Source: Amycolatopsis xylanica (GTDB lineage: Bacteria > Actinomycetota > Actinomycetes > Mycobacteriales > Pseudonocardiaceae). From it: 64,000 nucleotides of DNA. The stretch is from assembly GCF_900107045.1 (NCBI RefSeq), contig NZ_FNON01000001.1, positions 620,001 through 684,000 on the forward strand, read 5' to 3'. Made by a program: the position numbers and the translations under genes. This document shows positions 38,401 to 56,117 of this stretch, one piece after another. The notes beneath the pieces are model-generated. The model did no database searches, was not told the origin of the DNA, and saw only the letters and a list, made by a program, of their open reading frames with translations. Within the stretch, counting starts at the first letter, position 1; each line of letters opens with the position of its first letter.

Positions 38401-39802
38401 TTTCGCCACGCGACGTGTTCGAGCACCGGACCGTCGCCGCGCTCGCGGGCGTGGCGGCCGAAGGCGTGGCGCCCGAGCGTGCGAGCGACGGCGTCGGCGA
38501 CATCCCGCTGACACCGATGCTGCGCTGGTTCGCCGAGCAGGGCACGCCGCACGACCGGTTCAGCCAGGCCCGGTTCCTGATCACGCCCGCCGGGCTGGAC
38601 GAGGCCGGGCTGCGCGGGCTCGTGCAGTCGCTGCTCGACCGGCATGACGTGCTGCGCACCACCTTCGCGCGTGCCGACGGCCGGTGGCGGTTCACCGCGC
38701 GCCCGGTGGGTACCGTCCGCGCCGAGGACGTCGTCCGCCGTGTCGACGCGAGCGGCCTGAGCTACGAGAGCATCGGCGAGCGGCTGCCGGGCGTGCTGGA
38801 AGAAGACTTGGCCACGCTCGCGCCTGCACGGGGTGCGATGGCCAGGTTCACCTGGTTCGACGCGGGGGACGGCAGGCCGGGCCGCTTGCTGATCCTCCTC
38901 CACCACCTGGTGGTCGATGGCGCGTCCTGGGGCTTCCTGGTGCAGGACCTTGCCGACGACTGGGCGGCGCTGCAACGCGGTGAGGCCTTCGCAAGCGCGT
39001 ATCCGGGCACGTCGTTCCGGGAATGGGCGCTGGGCTTGGAAAAAGCCGCCGCGACCCGGCTGTCCGAAGTGGACCTCTGGCGGGACATGCTCAGCGGTCC
39101 CGACCCGGTGCTGGGCGCACGCAGGCTCGACCCGGCCGTCGACACCCGCGCGACCGTGCGCGCGGCCAGGACCTCGCTCGACGCGGACGTCACCCGCGCG
39201 CTGCTCACCACCGTGCCCGCCGAGCACGGGGTCTCGGTGGACGCCGTGCTGCTGGCGGCGCTCGCCCGCGCTCTGCGCGGTGACGGCTCGCTGCTGGTCG
39301 CGCTCGAAGGGCACGGACGGGAGGAACAGGTCGTCGACGGCGCGGACCTGTCCGGCACCGTCGGCTGGTTCACCACCGTGTTCCCGGTGCGGGTCGACCC
39401 CGGCGACGGGGACGTCCACAAGCGACTGTCCCGAGTGGAGGAACAGCTCGCTTTGCCGGACAAGGGAATCGGGCACGGTTTGCTTCGCTACCTGGCCGAA
39501 GCGCTGCCCGAACTGCCCGAGCCGCAGATCGAGTTCAACTATCTCGGCAGGCTCACCGCCGGAGAGCGCTCCGGTGAGCCGTGGACCGGCGCGCCGGAGA
39601 CCGGGGCGATGGGTGGCGGGGTCGACGACGCGATGCCCGCGCCCTACTGCCTGGTGCTCAACGCCTTGGTGCGGGACCACGTGAGCGGCCCGGTGCTGGA
39701 GGCCGACTGGCAGTGGCCGTCGGCGCTGTTCACCGAGGAGCGGATCAAGACGCTCTCCGACGCGTGGTTCGCCGCGCTCACAGCTATCGCAAGGGGTGAA
39801 GG

Positions 39803-39806
<4 letters not shown>
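35439..39806 (+). CDS. NRPS, C-A(unassigned)-PCP-E
   Basis: A one-module synthetase of about 1455 residues. C has HHILLDG (from H143) and the N-terminus of a D-accepting domain ([14 protein letters not shown]). A has SGSTG at 585 and Asp636. Carrier Ser971. The epimerase has HHLVVDG from H1155, EGHGRE and NYLGR. The A code reads D-A-Q-E-G-G-L-V-D. It is loosely like some glutamine codes but matches none I know well; context (ornithine monooxygenase, related siderophores ending in cyclic hydroxyornithine) suggests N5-hydroxyornithine. GTG 35439 overlaps the previous stop (GTGA); GTG 35427 is an alternative. The residue is made D. With no thioesterase behind it, this may be the terminal module. 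Confidence 0.93.
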
Positions 39807-47421
<7,615 letters not shown>

Positions 47422-47425
<4 letters not shown>

Positions 47426-50400
47426 GCGACAACAAGCCGACGGTGGACGAACTGCTGAGCGAGGTCACCGGCCTGCTCGGCGCGGAGGCGGCCGCACTGT
47501 CCGATCAGGACAGTCTCATCGAGTTCGGGCTCGACTCCATCCAGCTCATGCAGGTGGCGGGCAAGTGGCGCCGCCGGGGCGTCAAGGTCAGCTTCGCTGA
47601 ACTCGCGAAGCGGCCGACTTTGGCCGACTGGCGCCAAATCCTGGCCGACGCGCCGGGGGTGGCCGCGCCGGTGACGGTCGAGGTCGACGAGGACGCGCCG
47701 TTCCCGCTCGCGCTGATGCAGCACGCGTACTGGATCGGGCGCGACGAGGAGAGCACGCTCGGCGCGGTCGCGGCGCACCTCTACGTCGAGTTCGACGGCG
47801 AGAACGTCGACCCGGAGCGCCTCGAGCGTGCGGTCGGCAAGCTCGTCGCGCGCCACGGCATGCTGCGCGCGCGGATCGGTGACGACGGCACCCAGCGCAT
47901 CCTGCCCGCGCGCAGCCAGCCCGCCTTGATCGTCAACGACCTCCAGCACGAGGACGAACTCGAAGCGCTGCGGGACAAGTCGTCGCACGCGCGTCTCGAT
48001 GTTTCCGGCGGCGAGGTCTTCTCGATCCAGCTCTCGCGCCTGCCGGGTGGTCGAACCCGGCTGCACGTCGACGTTGACATGCTCGCCGCCGACGCGATGA
48101 GCTACCGGATTTTGCTGTCCGACCTCGCGCGGTTCTACGCGGACCCCGCGCTGGAGCCGGCGCCGATCGGCTACAGCTACCCGCGCTACCTCGCCGAGCG
48201 CGAGGTCACCCGCACGGCCGACCAGGAGAAGGCCAAGGAGTATTGGCAGCGCCGGATTCCCGAGCTGCCGTCCGCGCCCGACCTGCCACTGGTGCCCGAG
48301 GCCGAGCGTGGTGACGCGAACCGCGTGACCCGCCGTCACCACTGGCTTTCGCCGGAGGATCGCGCGCGCCTGGGCGCCCGCGCGCACGAGCACGGCCTGA
48401 CGCCGGCGATGGTGGTGGCCACGGCCTTCGCCGAGTCGATCGCGTCGTGGAGCGCGCAGCCGCGGTTCCTGCTGAACGTGCCGATGTTCGCCCGCGAGCC
48501 GATTCACCCCGAGGTGGACGCGCTGGTCGGCGACTTCACCGGCTCGGTGCTGCTCGATGTCGACTTCTCGGCCGAAGCGTCCTTTGTGGACCATGCGCGG
48601 GCGTTGCAGGAACGGATGCACGCCGACGCCGCGCACGCCGCGTACTCGGGTGTCGAGGTGCTGCGTGACCTGTCGCGGCACGAAGGCGAGCAGGTGCTCG
48701 CGCCGATCGTCTTCACCAGCGCGCTGAACCTGGGCGAGCTGTTCGACGACACCGTGCGCGCGAGTTTCGGCGAGCCGGTGTGGATCATCTCGCAAGGCCC
48801 GCAGGTGCTGCTCGACGCGCAGGTGACCGAGGTCAACGGCGGGCTGCTGATCAACTGGGACGTCCGCGAGGACGCCTTCCCCGCCGGGATGATCGACGAG
48901 ATGTTCGCCGCCTTCCACGGCCTGGTGACCCGGCTCGGGCAGTCGGCCGAGGGCTGGGAGCTGTCCGTCGGCGGGGCGTTGCCGGTCGCGCAGGCCGAGG
49001 TTCGCGAGCGCGTCAACGCCACGGCCGGTCCGCGCAGCGGCCGTCTGCTGCAGGACGGCTTCTTCGAACTGGCCGCTCGTACTCCGGACGCACCGGCGGT
49101 GCTGTGGGGCATGGACGGCACGCTGTCCTACGGCGAACTCGCCGACCGTGCGTTGCGAGTCGCTGGTTCTCTTGTGGCGCAAGGGATCCAGCCGGGCGAC
49201 ACCGTCGGTGTGAGCTTCCCCAAGGGCGCGGACCAGCTCGTCGCGGTGCTCGGGGTGCTCGCCGCCGGAGCCGGTTACGTACCGATCGGTGTCGACCAGC
49301 CGCCCGCACGCCGCGAGCGCATCGAGCGGATCGGCGGGCTCAAGCTCGTGCTGACCGAGCTGCCGGACGCCTCGCCGCTGGCCGAGCCGGTCCGCGTCGG
49401 CGAGGAGTCGATCGCGTACGTGCTCTTCACCTCCGGCTCGACCGGCGAGCCCAAGGGCGTCGAGGTCCCGCACCGCGCGGCGATGAACACCATCGACGAC
49501 CTCAACGAGCGCTTCGGGATCGGCGCCGGCGACCGCTGCCTCGCGGTGTCCGCGTTGGACTTCGACCTCTCGGTGTACGACGTCTTCGGCCTGCTTTCCG
49601 CCGGGGGAGCGGTGGTGCTGGTCGAGGAGACCGACAAGCGCGAAGCCCGCCACTGGGCCGAGCTGGCCGCCGCGCGCGGCGTCACGCTGGTCAACTGCGT
49701 GCCCGCGCTGCTGGACATGCTCCTGCTCGCGGCCCGCCCCGGTGAGCTGTCCGGCCTGCGCACGGTGCTGCTCGGCGGCGACTGGGTCGGCACCGACCTG
49801 CCGGGCCGCGTGGCCGCGCAGGCGCCGGGCTGCCGGTTCGCCGGTCTCGGCGGGACGACCGAAACCGCGATCCACTCGACCGTCTGCGAAGTGCGCGACG
49901 TGCCGCCGTCCTGGCGGTCCGTGCCGTACGGGACGCCGCTGCGCAACGTGCGCTGCCGGGTGGTCGACGTGCTCGGCCGCGACTGCCCCGACTGGGTCGG
50001 CGGCGAACTCTGGATCGGCGGCGACGGCGTGGCCGCGGGCTACCGGGGCGACCCCGACCGCACGGCCGACCGGTTCGTCGACTACCAGGGCGCGCGCTGG
50101 TACCGCACCGGCGACCTCGCCCGCTACTGGCCGGACGGCACGCTCGAGTTCCTCGGCCGCCGCGACCACCAGGTCAAGGTACGCGGGGTGCGCATCGAAC
50201 TCGGCGAGGTCGAAGCGGCTCTCGCCCAGCACCCCGGTGTGCGCCGCGGTGTCGCCGGGGTCGCGGGCAACCAGCTCGTCGCGGCCGTCGCGGGTGACGT
50301 CGACGGCGAGCAGGTCCGCGACTGGTCGCGCGAGCTGCTGCCGCCGCACATGGTCCCGTCGCGGATCGTGGTGCTCGGCGAGTTCCCGTTGACCGCCAAC

Positions 50401-50784
50401 GGAAAGATCGACCGGCGCGCGGTCGCCCTTTCCTGGGCGGTGCGAACGGATTCTTACACCGCGCCGAAAACCGCTTTGGAAAAGGTGGTCACCTCGATTT
50501 GGGCGGACGTGCTCGAAACCGAGCGCGTCGGCCTCGACGACGCGTTTTTCGCGCTGGGCGGCGATTCCGTGCTCGCCACGGTCATCATCGGCAGGCTGCG
50601 CGAGGCGCTCGACACCGACGAGGTGTCCGTTCGCACCCTGTTCGCGACGCTGACACCAGGCGCGATGGCCGCTCGTCTGGCCGCGGACGACTCGGTTCCC
50701 GGCAGACTGGAGCAGGTCGCCGAGATTTACCTGGAGGTTTCGGAACTTTCGGCCGAAGAGCTCGAAAGCGAACTCCTCGCCTGA
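47422..50784 (+). CDS. NRPS initiation protein, ArCP-Cy-A-PCP (MbtB-like)
   Basis: A 1120-residue synthetase that starts the chain although its gene is last. An N-terminal aryl carrier (GLDSIQ, Ser39) receives salicylate. A heterocyclisation domain follows ([15 protein letters not shown]; DxxxxDxxS as DMLAADAMS, 219-227). The A domain has SGSTG at 671 and Asp715, and the final carrier uses Ser1049. The A code reads D-L-Y-N-L-G-L-I-H, related to cysteine codes (DLYNLSLIW) but changed at two positions, so Ser (oxazoline) or Cys (thiazoline) are both possible; the Ser-rich chain and known relatives favour oxazoline. GTG 47422 overlaps the previous stop (GTGA). Unlike MbtB there is no C-terminal thioesterase. 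Confidence 0.94.
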
Positions 50785-50852
50785 CCGTGGGGAAAGTCCG
50801 AAAAAATTGAAAAGGAAGGCGTGGGGCCTCGATCACGGGTGAAACTGGGCCC

Positions 50853-51458
50853 GTGATCGAGTTCCAGGCCGTGGTGTCGGCTTACCATTCCACGCCGTTC
50901 CGGCACTGGCCGGTCGCCGACCAGCCGCCCGATGACCTGATCGTGTTATCCGGTGACCTCGCGGAACCAGAGGTGGGCAAGGCGATCGCCGCCATCGCCG
51001 AGTACAACCAGCGCGAGGCCGGCTCACCGGACGCGTTCAGCCTCCTGCGCGCACTGGCCGGATCGGAGCGCGTCGTGGTGTCCGGCGGCCTGCGCGCCCG
51101 CGACACCACGACCGGCGTCACCATCGAACCCGGCTGCTGCTGCGGTCTCGAGGACTGGCGCGACTGGTTCTACCTGGTCCACGGCGCCGAACCTTGGCTC
51201 GGCCACGACCCCGAGCCCAAACTCGAATTCGGCCCCGGCGTCGCCCGCCTCTGGCCCGACGCGGACCGCGAGGCCACGGCCCCACCGCTCGAGATCCCGC
51301 TCGCGGACCTGCCCGCGCGGCTCGCGGCGATCCAACGTGACCTGCGCGATTTCGTCGGCCTGGTACGAAAATGGGCCGAGCCTTACGGCCCGGCCCTCGC
51401 CGCCGACCTGGCCGCCGCACTCGACGACCAGTTCCACGTCAGCGAACCCTTCGCCTAA
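50853..51458 (+). CDS. Protein of unknown function downstream of the NRPS genes
   Basis: A 201-residue acidic protein that I do not recognise. Visible features are a Cys triplet (GCCCGLEDW, about 91-99), several Trp/Asp-rich segments (WRDWFYLVHG, EPWLGHDPEP) and a helical C-terminus. There is no signal peptide or membrane segment. GTG 50853 lies 68 bases after the last NRPS gene, without an obvious iron box, so it may or may not belong to the siderophore transcript. A TTA codon encodes residue 32. The Trp/Asp-rich pattern recalls stand-alone proteins seen beside unrelated actinobacterial operons, so a siderophore role should not be assumed. Confidence 0.7.
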   Translation: MIEFQAVVSAYHSTPFRHWPVADQPPDDLIVLSGDLAEPEVGKAIAAIAEYNQREAGSPDAFSLLRALAGSERVVVSGGLRARDTTTGVTIEPGCCCGLEDWRDWFYLVHGAEPWLGHDPEPKLEFGPGVARLWPDADREATAPPLEIPLADLPARLAAIQRDLRDFVGLVRKWAEPYGPALAADLAAALDDQFHVSEPFA

Positions 51459-51464
51459 GAGGCC

Positions 51465-51519
51465 AGGGGTCGTGAGTGTTTAGACCGGTTAGAACCGGCC
51501 GCAGCACTCACGACCCCTT
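51465..51519. repeat. Nested hairpin, family A copy 1
   Basis: Outer arms GGGGTCGTGAGTG (51466-51478) and CACTCACGACCCC (51505-51517) pair perfectly. Inside, CCGGTT-AG-AACCGG (51485-51498) makes a second hairpin. A near-identical element is at 51731-51782 and split halves occur at 60357 and 60734. It follows the unknown gene and could terminate transcription. Confidence 0.8.
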
Positions 51520-51592
51520 ACAAGTCTCAGCTTAGTAAGCACTCAGGGGTCCCCTCACTGCAAGATCGGCCCCAGGCTTGGATCGTGCGTTC

Positions 51593-51643
51593 GCGCGAGT
51601 GGTGACTTTGCTGCGTCTAACGGAGCAGAGTCACCACTCGCGC
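51593..51643. repeat. Nested hairpin, family B copy 1
   Basis: A perfect 15-base stem, GCGCGAGTGGTGACT (51593-51607) with its complement at 51629-51643. The loop CTGCGTCTAACGGAGCA recurs with one change in the hairpin at 60621-60667, although the stems differ in sequence there. Confidence 0.8.
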
Positions 51644-51658
51644 AACGCCTTTCGTGCC

Positions 51659-51711
51659 TGAACGAGGGGTTCGCCTACTGCGTTGGGTGCAGCAGGGGAA
51701 CCCCTCGTTCA
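51659..51711. repeat. Nested hairpin, family C
   Basis: Perfect 14-base outer stem TGAACGAGGGGTTC (51659-51672) with its complement at 51698-51711, and an inner CCTxCTGC...GCAGxAGG hairpin. Third member of the hairpin array in this 333-base gap. No gene is visible in the gap. Confidence 0.75.
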
Positions 51712-51730
51712 CGGCGTGGCCACGGATATC

Positions 51731-51782
51731 GGGGTCGTGAGTGTTCCGGCCGGTTAGAACCGGCCGCAGCACTCACGACCCC
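51731..51782. terminator. Nested hairpin, family A copy 2, at the end of the binding protein gene
   Basis: Outer arms GGGGTCGTGAGTG (51731-51743) and CACTCACGACCCC (51770-51782); inner 9-base stem CGGCCGGTT-AG-AACCGGCCG (51747-51766). It sits 9 bases beyond the stop of the siderophore-binding protein gene (minus strand), where it can act as terminator. Confidence 0.75.
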
Positions 51783-51791
51783 TCAAGCGTC

Positions 51792-52802
51792 TCAGGCGAG
51801 CTTTTGCATGGCCGAGTTCAGCTTCTCGAGCGAGCTGGGGATGCCCAGCAGCGTCGGCGCCCGCAGCTGCGTGATCGCCTCCATGTCGATGACCAGGTAG
51901 TTGCCCTGCTTGATCGCGGGCAGGTCCTTGACGAGCTGGTTGTCCTCGACCGCCTTGCGCAGGTCCGGGCCGGTGTAGGCGATGACGACCAGGTCGGCGC
52001 CGAGCTTGTCGTACTGCTCGGGGCTGAGCGAGCCGGTCGGGCTGCCCGCGGTCTCCTTGGTCGCGGTCAGCGCGGACGGGCTCAGCCGCATGCCCAGCTC
52101 CTCGACGAACTTCACCGCGAAGTCGTCCTTCGACGCGAGCGTGAAGATCTTGCCGGGGGTGTTGCCGACGGAGACGGTGAACGTCTTGCCCGCCGCCTTC
52201 GCGTTGTCGGTCTTGACCTTCGTGATCTGCGCGGTGGTGTCGGCGATCAGTTTGTCGGCGTCGGAAGCCTTGCCAAGCGCTTTGCCGGCGACCTGGACGT
52301 GCTGCTGCCAGCTCTGGCCGCCCCACTCCTTCTCGTAGCCGATGGTCGGCGCGATCTTGTTGAGGTTCTCGTAAACCTTGTCAAGGCCGAACGCCGCCGT
52401 CGCCAGGATCAGGTCGGGGTTGAGCTTGCCGACCTGCTCCGGGTCGAGGCCCGCGCCGGTGTTCACGATCTTGGTCTTCGCCGGGTCGAGCTTGCCCTTG
52501 AGCCAGGTAGCGACGCCGTCTGGCTGGGTCTGACCCTCGGAGAAGAACCCGACCGGGGTGACCCCGAGCGCGAGCGCCGCGTCCAGATCGTCGGTGTAGG
52601 TGCCGACCACGACGACGCGTTCGGGCGCCTTCGCGACCGTCGTGCTGCCGAACTTGTGCGTGATCGTCACCGGGAACGCACCCGGCTGGGCCGACGACGA
52701 CCCGGCTGCGGGCGTCGTCGGCTTGTCTTCGACGTTGCCACACGCGACGAGGGAAAGTGCGAGCACACCGGCGGTGAGCCCGGCCAGAAGGCGGCGGGAC
52801 AT
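51792..52802 (-). CDS. Siderophore-binding lipoprotein (FecB/FepB type)
   Basis: A 336-residue extracellular iron-siderophore binding protein. The signal peptide ends in lipobox LVAC with lipidated Cys21. The mature part has the two-lobe periplasmic-binding fold joined by a long helix, with family blocks APERVVVVGTYTDDLDAALALGV, KLNPDLILATAAF and the C-terminal GIPSSLEKLNS. It would hand the ferric siderophore to the FecCD permeases encoded at 22083-24067. ATG 52802 follows AAAGGTCCCC. It lies 22 bases after the formyltransferase gene, so both are one operon under the iron boxes at 53.8 kb. Confidence 0.94.
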   Translation of the reverse strand: MSRRLLAGLTAGVLALSLVACGNVEDKPTTPAAGSSSAQPGAFPVTITHKFGSTTVAKAPERVVVVGTYTDDLDAALALGVTPVGFFSEGQTQPDGVATWLKGKLDPAKTKIVNTGAGLDPEQVGKLNPDLILATAAFGLDKVYENLNKIAPTIGYEKEWGGQSWQQHVQVAGKALGKASDADKLIADTTAQITKVKTDNAKAAGKTFTVSVGNTPGKIFTLASKDDFAVKFVEELGMRLSPSALTATKETAGSPTGSLSPEQYDKLGADLVVIAYTGPDLRKAVEDNQLVKDLPAIKQGNYLVIDMEAITQLRAPTLLGIPSSLEKLNSAMQKLA

Positions 52803-52824
52803 AGGGGACCTTTCGGGGGTTTTC

Positions 52825-53766
52825 TTACTGGTGGGACTTGAGGTACCCGCCCATGGCGGGGAAGAACGCGGTCGCGTCGTGTTCGATGCCGTCGTCGGTG
52901 CGGACCCGCTCGATCAGCAGGCCGCGCTTGTCGCCCCGGCGCGCGTCGGTGCCTGCGACGATGACGATGCCCTTGCCCTCACGGATGAAGATCCGGCCGG
53001 GCGTGCCGCCGTAGCGGCCTTCGGACACCGAGGCGGCGGTGATCCGCACCCGCTGTCCTTTGTGGAACGTGTAGGCGTTCGGGTACGGGTCGGACTGCGC
53101 GCGGACGAGGCGTTCGATGTCCTCGGCCGGCCAGGTCCAGTCGATGCGGCTGTCCTCGAGTGAGCGCTTGTGGAAGAAGCTCGCCTTGCTGCGGTCCTGT
53201 TTGGTCAGCACCGCGTTGCCGGAGGCGAGCAGGTCGAGCGACTCGGCGACGATCGGGCCGATCAGGTCGACCGTCTTGTGGAACAGGTCGGTCGTGGTGT
53301 CGCGCGGGCCGACCGCGACCGAGCGCTGCAGCACGATGTCGCCCGCGTCGAGTTCGTCGTCCATCATGTGGGCGGTCACGCCGACCTCGGGCTCGCCGTT
53401 GATCAGCGCCCAGATCAGCGGGGAGAAGCCCGCGTACGCCGGAAGCAGCGAGTCGTGCACGTTGAGCGTGCCGAGGCGGGGGAGGGTGAAGATCTCCGGC
53501 GGCAGCCAGGTCCGCCAATTGTTCGCCACGATCAGGTCGAGGTCGGCGGCGCGGAGTTCGTCGAGCAGATCGTCGGGCCGGGTGCGGAGCAGCACCGGGA
53601 TGCCGTTTGCGGCGGCCAGTTCGGCGACGGAGTCGGACCAGATCTTCTCGTAGGCGTGGTCGCTGGCCGGGTGGGTCACGACCAGCGCGACCTCGTGCTC
53701 CGACTCGATGAGCGCCTGCAGGGTGCGGTGGCCCCAGGTCTGGTAACCGAACAGCGCGACCCGCAT
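52825..53766 (-). CDS. N5-hydroxyornithine formyltransferase
   Basis: A 313-residue enzyme of the methionyl-tRNA formyltransferase superfamily, shorter in C-terminal tRNA-binding parts than true Fmt. It should transfer formyl from 10-formyl-tetrahydrofolate to N5-hydroxyornithine. The catalytic block is NVHDSLLPAYAGFSP with Asn and His, and the catalytic Asp lies in DDELDAGDIV. Relatives are found in coelichelin-type clusters (CchA). Together with the monooxygenase encoded divergently it makes the hfOrn used by the second module of the first NRPS. ATG 53766; divergent promoter with iron boxes. Confidence 0.93.
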   Translation of the reverse strand: MRVALFGYQTWGHRTLQALIESEHEVALVVTHPASDHAYEKIWSDSVAELAAANGIPVLLRTRPDDLLDELRAADLDLIVANNWRTWLPPEIFTLPRLGTLNVHDSLLPAYAGFSPLIWALINGEPEVGVTAHMMDDELDAGDIVLQRSVAVGPRDTTTDLFHKTVDLIGPIVAESLDLLASGNAVLTKQDRSKASFFHKRSLEDSRIDWTWPAEDIERLVRAQSDPYPNAYTFHKGQRVRITAASVSEGRYGGTPGRIFIREGKGIVIVAGTDARRGDKRGLLIERVRTDDGIEHDATAFFPAMGGYLKSHQ

Positions 53767-53808
53767 GGGTCTCCTCCTTGGACGTCTGGGCTCGGCAAAC
53801 CCCGCAAG

Positions 53809-53827
53809 TGAAGCAAGCCTAACCTAA
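53809..53827. promoter_or_regulatory. Iron box upstream of the formyltransferase gene
   Basis: TGAAGCAAGCCTAACCTAA matches the 19-base iron-box consensus at 14 positions, with the right half perfect. It lies 43 bases upstream of the formyltransferase start and most likely controls that operon. Confidence 0.75.
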
Positions 53828-53876
53828 CAGCGCAAGGCCTCCTCGCGGGATGAACATCACCCTCGAATGCACTAGC

Positions 53877-53910
53877 TGAGGCTAGCCTAACTTAGGTTAG
53901 GGTTTCCTCT
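53877..53910. promoter_or_regulatory. Overlapping iron boxes upstream of the ornithine monooxygenase gene
   Basis: Two staggered matches: TGAGGCTAGCCTAACTTAG (53877-53895) and TTAGGTTAGGGTTTCCTCT (53892-53910), each about 14-15 of 19 consensus positions. They lie 28-60 bases before the monooxygenase start. Overlap of this kind would allow two regulator dimers to bind. Confidence 0.78.
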
Positions 53911-53937
53911 GTCAAACGTCTCTGCGAGGGGAATCAA

Positions 53938-55263
53938 ATGCCACGAGCTCTGCCCGGTGACCACGTTCCTGTGTACGACGTCGTCGGTGTCGGCTTCGGT
54001 CCCTCCAACCTCGCGCTGGCGATCGCGCTGACCGAGCACAACGCCACCGCGGCGGCGCCGGTGACGGCGCACTTCCTGGAGAAGCAGGCGCGGTTCGGCT
54101 GGCACCGGGGGATGCTGATCGACACCGCGACCATGCAGGTGTCGTTCATGAAGGACCTGGTCACCATGCGCAACCCGACCAGTTCGTTCTCCTTCCTCGC
54201 CTACCTGCACGACAAGGGCAGGCTGGTCGACTTCATCAACCACAAGAACCTGTTCCCGCTGCGGGTCGAGTTCCACGACTACTTCGAGTGGGCCGCCGCC
54301 AAGGTCGACGACCTGGTCGCCTACTCGTCCGAGGTGACCGAGGTGCGCCCGGTCGTGGCCGGCGGCGTCATCGAGTACTTCGACGTCCGCGCGGTCGTCG
54401 CGGGTGAGGTGAGCGAGTTCCGCGCGCGCAACCTGGTGCTGGGCACCGGTTTGCGCCCGAACCTGCCCGAGGGCGTCACGCGGACCGACCGCGTCTGGCA
54501 CAACCACGAGCTGCTGCACCGCGTCGGCGAGCTGAAGTCCGCGTCCCGCTTCGTCGTGGTCGGCGCAGGCCAGAGCGCCGCCGAGGTCACCGCGCTGCTG
54601 CACGACCGGTTCCCCGACGCCGAGATCTGCGGCGTCTTCTCCCGCTACGGCTACAGCCCGGCCGACGACAGCTCCTTCGCGAACCGCATCTTCGACCCCG
54701 ACGCCGTCGGGCATTTCTACGACGCGCCGGAGGAGGTCAAGGAGCGGCTGATGCGCTATCACGGCAGCACCAACTACTCCGCGGTCGACATCGAGCTGAT
54801 CGACGACCTCTACAAGCGCGTCTACCGCGAGAAGGTGCTCGGCGTCGAGCGGCTGCGGCTGTTCAACGTCTCCCGCCCGATCGCGGTGACGGAAAACGAA
54901 GCGGGCGTCCAGGTCACCGTTGAGTCCTTAGTGGACCGCTCGCGGACCGTGCTCGACGCGGACCACGTCATCTACTCGACGGGATACCAGCCCGCCGACG
55001 CGTCGCCGCTGTTCGGCTCGCTGGAGTCGTTCTGCAAGCGCGACGACTCCGGCCGCCTGGTCGTCGAGCGCGACTACCGGGTGCGGGCCTCGGCTTCGCT
55101 GCGTGGTGGCATCTACCTGCAGGGCGGCACCGAGCACACGCACGGCATCACGTCTTCGCTGCTGTCGAACACGGCCGTGCGCGTCGGCGAGATCCTCGGC
55201 TCGATCCTCGACCGCCGTGAGGTCCAGGCCGAAGAGCCCGTCTACGCCATCAGCGGGCGCTGA
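53938..55263 (+). CDS. L-ornithine N5-monooxygenase
   Basis: A 441-residue flavoprotein of the SidA/PvdA/CchB family that hydroxylates the side-chain amine of ornithine using FAD, NADPH and oxygen. The FAD motif GVGFGPSNL lies at 17-25. The NADPH motif GAGQSAAE begins at about 209. The C-terminal STGYQPA and LLSNTAVRVGEIL are typical of the family. ATG 53938 follows GAGGGGA. It provides N5-hydroxyornithine both for formylation and possibly for the unassigned module. A TTA codon encodes residue 331. Its end overlaps the convergent transporter gene by 14 bases. Confidence 0.95.
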   Translation: MPRALPGDHVPVYDVVGVGFGPSNLALAIALTEHNATAAAPVTAHFLEKQARFGWHRGMLIDTATMQVSFMKDLVTMRNPTSSFSFLAYLHDKGRLVDFINHKNLFPLRVEFHDYFEWAAAKVDDLVAYSSEVTEVRPVVAGGVIEYFDVRAVVAGEVSEFRARNLVLGTGLRPNLPEGVTRTDRVWHNHELLHRVGELKSASRFVVVGAGQSAAEVTALLHDRFPDAEICGVFSRYGYSPADDSSFANRIFDPDAVGHFYDAPEEVKERLMRYHGSTNYSAVDIELIDDLYKRVYREKVLGVERLRLFNVSRPIAVTENEAGVQVTVESLVDRSRTVLDADHVIYSTGYQPADASPLFGSLESFCKRDDSGRLVVERDYRVRASASLRGGIYLQGGTEHTHGITSSLLSNTAVRVGEILGSILDRREVQAEEPVYAISGR

Positions 55264-56092
55264 CCTTCTCGGGCGCTGGCTCGCCGAAGCGGGCCAGCGC
55301 CAGCGCCGCCGCGACGGCGAGCACGAACCCGGCGATCGCCACCGGCGCGAGCCCCGCGCGGGTCCGGTCTCCCAGCACGATCACCCCGATCAGGCTCGGC
55401 AGCACGGTTTCGCCGATGACCATCATCGCGGTCGCCGTGGTCACCCCGCCACGCTGCAAAGCGCTGGCGTAGAACAACATCGCGAGCCCGCCCGCCACCG
55501 CGACCGTGTACACGGCCGGGTCGGTCAGCAGGTCCAGCGGCGCCACGCTCGGGATGATCCGCCCGGCGACGGCCACCATCCCGAAGCACAGCCCGGCGAT
55601 CAGCCCCAGCGCGGGCGTCCTGACGCTTTCCTTGGCCCGCCCCAGCAGCATCCCCGCGAGGCCGAGCAGCACGACCGTCCCGCCGAGACCCAGATGGAAC
55701 GCGGTCCCGACGGTCGCGGTGCCCTCACTCTCGGCCGACGCCCCGAGCAACGCGAGCCCGAGACAGACCACGACGATCGCCGTCCATTCGCGCCTGCCGA
55801 GCCGCACCCCGAGCTTGATCGCCGCCACCGCGGTCACCGCCAGGCTCGCCGCGAGCGCGGACTGCACCACGAACAACGGCAACGTCTGCAACGCCGCCAG
55901 CTGCGCCACGAACCCGAGCACGTCGAGCCCCAGCCCGGCCAGGAACTTCCACTGCTTGAGCACCCGCATCAGCAGCCGGGGGTCGACCCGGTCGCCGTCG
56001 CCCTCGGTCGCCTGGGCGGCGACGGCCTGCATCACCGACGCGATCCCGTACGCGCAGGCGGCCAGCAACGCGCAGAGCAGTCCCCACCACAT
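55250..56092 (-). CDS. DMT/EamA-like multi-helix membrane protein
   Basis: A 280-residue protein with nine to ten predicted helices, resembling the drug/metabolite transporter superfamily in its two-repeat layout (for example WGLLCALLAACAYGIASVMQ at the N-terminus and GETVLPSLIGVIVLGDRTRAGL near the end). Actinobacterial relatives are annotated only as DMT family or integral membrane proteins. ATG 56092. It is convergent with the monooxygenase gene and overlaps it by 14 bases. A role in siderophore export is possible but nothing in the sequence shows it. Confidence 0.75.
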   Translation of the reverse strand: MWWGLLCALLAACAYGIASVMQAVAAQATEGDGDRVDPRLLMRVLKQWKFLAGLGLDVLGFVAQLAALQTLPLFVVQSALAASLAVTAVAAIKLGVRLGRREWTAIVVVCLGLALLGASAESEGTATVGTAFHLGLGGTVVLLGLAGMLLGRAKESVRTPALGLIAGLCFGMVAVAGRIIPSVAPLDLLTDPAVYTVAVAGGLAMLFYASALQRGGVTTATAMMVIGETVLPSLIGVIVLGDRTRAGLAPVAIAGFVLAVAAALALARFGEPAPEKVSAR

Positions 56093-56117
56093 GCGATCAC
56101 CCTATGCCCGGGGACCG

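Noticed and set aside
50700..50784. A thioesterase at the C-terminus of the last NRPS, as in MbtB
   Set aside because: Only about 70 residues follow the carrier serine. No GxSxG or hydrolase fold is present.
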